64,000 nt of DNA from Polaromonas glacialis (lineage in GTDB: Bacteria > Pseudomonadota > Gammaproteobacteria > Burkholderiales > Burkholderiaceae_C), in NCBI RefSeq assembly GCF_000709345.1, contig NZ_KL448323.1, positions 2,982,346-3,046,345 of the forward strand. The letters run 5' to 3'. Positions 62,702 through 64,000 of the stretch are shown here, in pieces. How positions within the stretch are numbered: position 1 is the stretch's first letter; each line of letters starts with the position of its first letter. Below the pieces are notes generated by a model. It was not told where the DNA came from and ran no database searches. It saw only the letters and a program-made list of their open reading frames with translations. The position numbers were made by a program, and so were the translations under genes.

Positions 62702-63604
62702 ATGACCCTATCCGCCGCCAACGCATTGCCCGACACCCCGTGCTACCTCAACGGCGACTTCAGCACGCTGCGCGACGCCAAGATCAGCGTGCTCGATCGC
62801 GGCTTCATCTTTGGCGATGGCGTCTATGAAGTCGTGCCGGCCTATGCGGGCAGGCTGTTTCGCTTCGAGCAGCACATGGCGCGGCTGGACCGCAGCCTGG
62901 CCGAACTGCGCATCGCCAATCCGCTGACACACGACCAGTGGCGTGACACGGCACTAAAATTAATAGCAGACTATGCCCTGTCCACGGGCGCAGACACGCA
63001 AAAAGGCAATCAACTGATCTACATCCAGGTGACCCGGGGCGTGGCCATGCGCGACCACCCGATGCTGCCCGGCCTCACGCCCACCGTGTTCATCATGGTC
63101 AACCCGATGAAACTGCCCAGCGAAGCGCAGCGCGCGCAAGGCGTGGCCTGCGTCAGCGCGGGCGACTTCCGCTGGGAAAAGGCGCACATCAAGAGCACCA
63201 GCCTGCTGGGCGCGGTGTTCTCGCGCCAAATCAGTTTCGACGCCGGCGCGCTGGAGACCGTCATGTTCCGGGGCGACCACCTGAGCGAAGCGGCGGCCAG
63301 CAACGTCTGGGTCGTCAAGAACGGCACCGTGATGGGGCCGCCCAAGGACCATCTGGTGTTAGAGGGCATCCGCTATGGCCTGATTGAAGAAATCTGCCGC
63401 GCCGCCGGCATCGGCTTCGAGTTGCGCCCCATCAGCCGGGCCGAGGTGCTGGCCGCCGACGAGCTGCTGCTGTCGTCGGCCACCAAGGAAATTTTGCCCA
63501 TCACCCTGCTGGACGGCCAGCCGGTCGGCAACGGCCAGCCCGGCCCGGTCTATGCCAAACTGTACGCAGCCTACAGCCAAGCCAAACAGGAGCCATCGAC
63601 ATGA
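62702..63604 (+). CDS. D-amino acid aminotransferase (class IV PLP enzyme)
   Basis: 300 residues. Motifs: ISVLDRGFIFGDGVYEVVPA, QLIYIQVTRGVAMRDH, the Schiff-base lysine K164 in HIKSTSLLG, HLSEAAASNVWVVKNGTV and LEGIRYGLIEE. It interconverts D-amino acids and 2-oxo acids for peptidoglycan precursors. Residues ~84-104, just before QLIYIQVTRG, coincide with a diverged family A repeat and make this loop about ten residues longer than I expect for the family. ATGA overlap with ybeD. Confidence 0.88.
   Translation: MTLSAANALPDTPCYLNGDFSTLRDAKISVLDRGFIFGDGVYEVVPAYAGRLFRFEQHMARLDRSLAELRIANPLTHDQWRDTALKLIADYALSTGADTQKGNQLIYIQVTRGVAMRDHPMLPGLTPTVFIMVNPMKLPSEAQRAQGVACVSAGDFRWEKAHIKSTSLLGAVFSRQISFDAGALETVMFRGDHLSEAAASNVWVVKNGTVMGPPKDHLVLEGIRYGLIEEICRAAGIGFELRPISRAEVLAADELLLSSATKEILPITLLDGQPVGNGQPGPVYAKLYAAYSQAKQEPST
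62951..63013 (+). repeat. Diverged repeat family A copy inside the aminotransferase gene
   Basis: CACTAAAATTAATAGCAGAC, spacer, GACACGCAAAAAGGCAATCA follows the ATAGCTGCT - spacer - GCGCAAAAGGCAT order of the intergenic copies. Similarity is partial, so this copy is older or coincidental. Confidence 0.4.
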
Positions 63605-63930
63605 GCGCTGAGAACGACAACGGCCACGCGCCAGACAACAGACCCGCAACCCCGCCCGACGCCGAAGCCCGCAAGGATTCGCTGATCGAATACCCGTCGC
63701 TGTTCCCGATCAAGGTCATGGGCATCAAGGCCGAGGGCTATGTCCACGCGGTGACGCATATCGCCCATCAGTTCGACCCGACGTTTGACGCCTCGACCAT
63801 CGAGCTGCGCGAAAGCAAGGGCGGCAAGTACCTGGGCGTGACGATCACCGTGACGGCCACCAGCCGCGAGCAGCTCGACGAGCTGTACCGCACGCTGTCC
63901 ACGCACCCAATGGTCAAGGTCGTGCTTTAG
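63601..63930 (+). CDS. ybeD: YbeD/DUF493 family protein
   Basis: 109 residues. The N-terminal ~28 residues are polar; the core SLIEYPSLFPIKVMGIKAEG, YLGVTITVTATSREQLDELY and STHPMVKVVL match YbeD, an ACT-like ferredoxin fold. In many proteobacteria it precedes lipB-lipA (lipoate synthesis); the window ends before these could be seen. Start overlaps the aminotransferase stop by 4 nt. Confidence 0.9.
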   Translation: MSAENDNGHAPDNRPATPPDAEARKDSLIEYPSLFPIKVMGIKAEGYVHAVTHIAHQFDPTFDASTIELRESKGGKYLGVTITVTATSREQLDELYRTLSTHPMVKVVL

Positions 63931-63957
63931 GCATCTGGCCAATAAAAACTGCGCGCG

Positions 63958-63990
63958 CCCGTCATTGCCGCGAAGGCGGGAGTCCAGCAA
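63958..63990 (+). repeat. Widespread beta-proteobacterial GC-rich repeat (partial)
   Basis: CCCGTCATTGCCGCGAAGGC, GGGAGTCCAGC resembles the common GTCATTCCCGCGAAAGCGGGAATCC-type extragenic repeat. It runs toward the window edge; only one arm is complete here. Confidence 0.55.
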
Positions 63991-64000
63991 CCCGGATTGA

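Overview
This 64 kb window reads as a chromosomal segment of a Burkholderiales bacterium, most likely Comamonadaceae and close to Polaromonas or Rhodoferax. I infer this from the high GC content with strong GC3 bias, PhaM, DUF3567, HiPIP, Bug-type binding proteins, the gene order of the atp operon, and two dispersed repeat families that I associate with this family. Nearly all of it is coding. No rRNA, CRISPR array, intact insertion sequence or prophage is visible. One tRNA, tRNA-Arg(CCG), is present.

Layout. 1-5300: a Nudix/NrtR-like regulator (cut by the left edge), divergent from a dual-specificity phosphatase/ADP-ribosylglycohydrolase fusion, then a FIST protein, a PhaM-like PHA granule protein and a VOC protein. 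5300-16450: fumarylacetoacetase-family hydrolase, DUF3108, DUF3567, ChaN lipoprotein, class III aminotransferase, purU, a LysR regulator, a Uma2 nuclease-fold protein, glcD followed by lrgA-lrgB, and a bactofilin. 16800-24400: a PAS-GGDEF-EAL protein, yggS, pilT - small remnant - pilU, a beta-hydroxyacid dehydrogenase, dolP. 24400-32600: the conserved diaA-dolP / yraN / rsmI neighbourhood, an MFS exporter, a small lipoprotein, a long-chain acyl-CoA synthetase, a Cys-rich protein, a Bug solute-binding protein and a HiPIP. 32600-38900: UspA and dodecin, a trypsin-like protease/NUC1 nuclease fusion, and modABC.

38900-41440 is a foreign-looking islet. The 3' 23 bp of tRNA-Arg(CCG) are duplicated 2.4 kb away, bracketing AT-richer DNA that holds one secreted protein with three near-identical chitin-binding-like repeats. 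The tRNA's likely original terminator is left on the far side of the duplicate. 41600-47200: di-haem cytochrome c, a conserved hypothetical, a YheT-like hydrolase, a SnoaL-like protein, and LemA with two TPM-domain proteins. 47270-53660: the four-gene ligase-associated DNA repair operon (exonuclease - ATP ligase - helicase - PdeM), every junction a 4-nt overlap. 53800-61360: the complete atpIBEFHAGDC operon on the minus strand with two hairpins at its end. 61500-63930: CopD-like and DUF2062 membrane proteins, a D-amino-acid aminotransferase and YbeD.

The most striking pattern is not a single gene. Two short repeat families (A, with GCTAT...ATAGC ends and a TTGCGC stem; B, GC-rich) lie between genes and also inside open reading frames without breaking them: yggS, the D-amino-acid aminotransferase, the YheT-like hydrolase (2.3 copies) and the repair helicase (three insertions). 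The last two proteins are longer than their families by about the length of the insertions.
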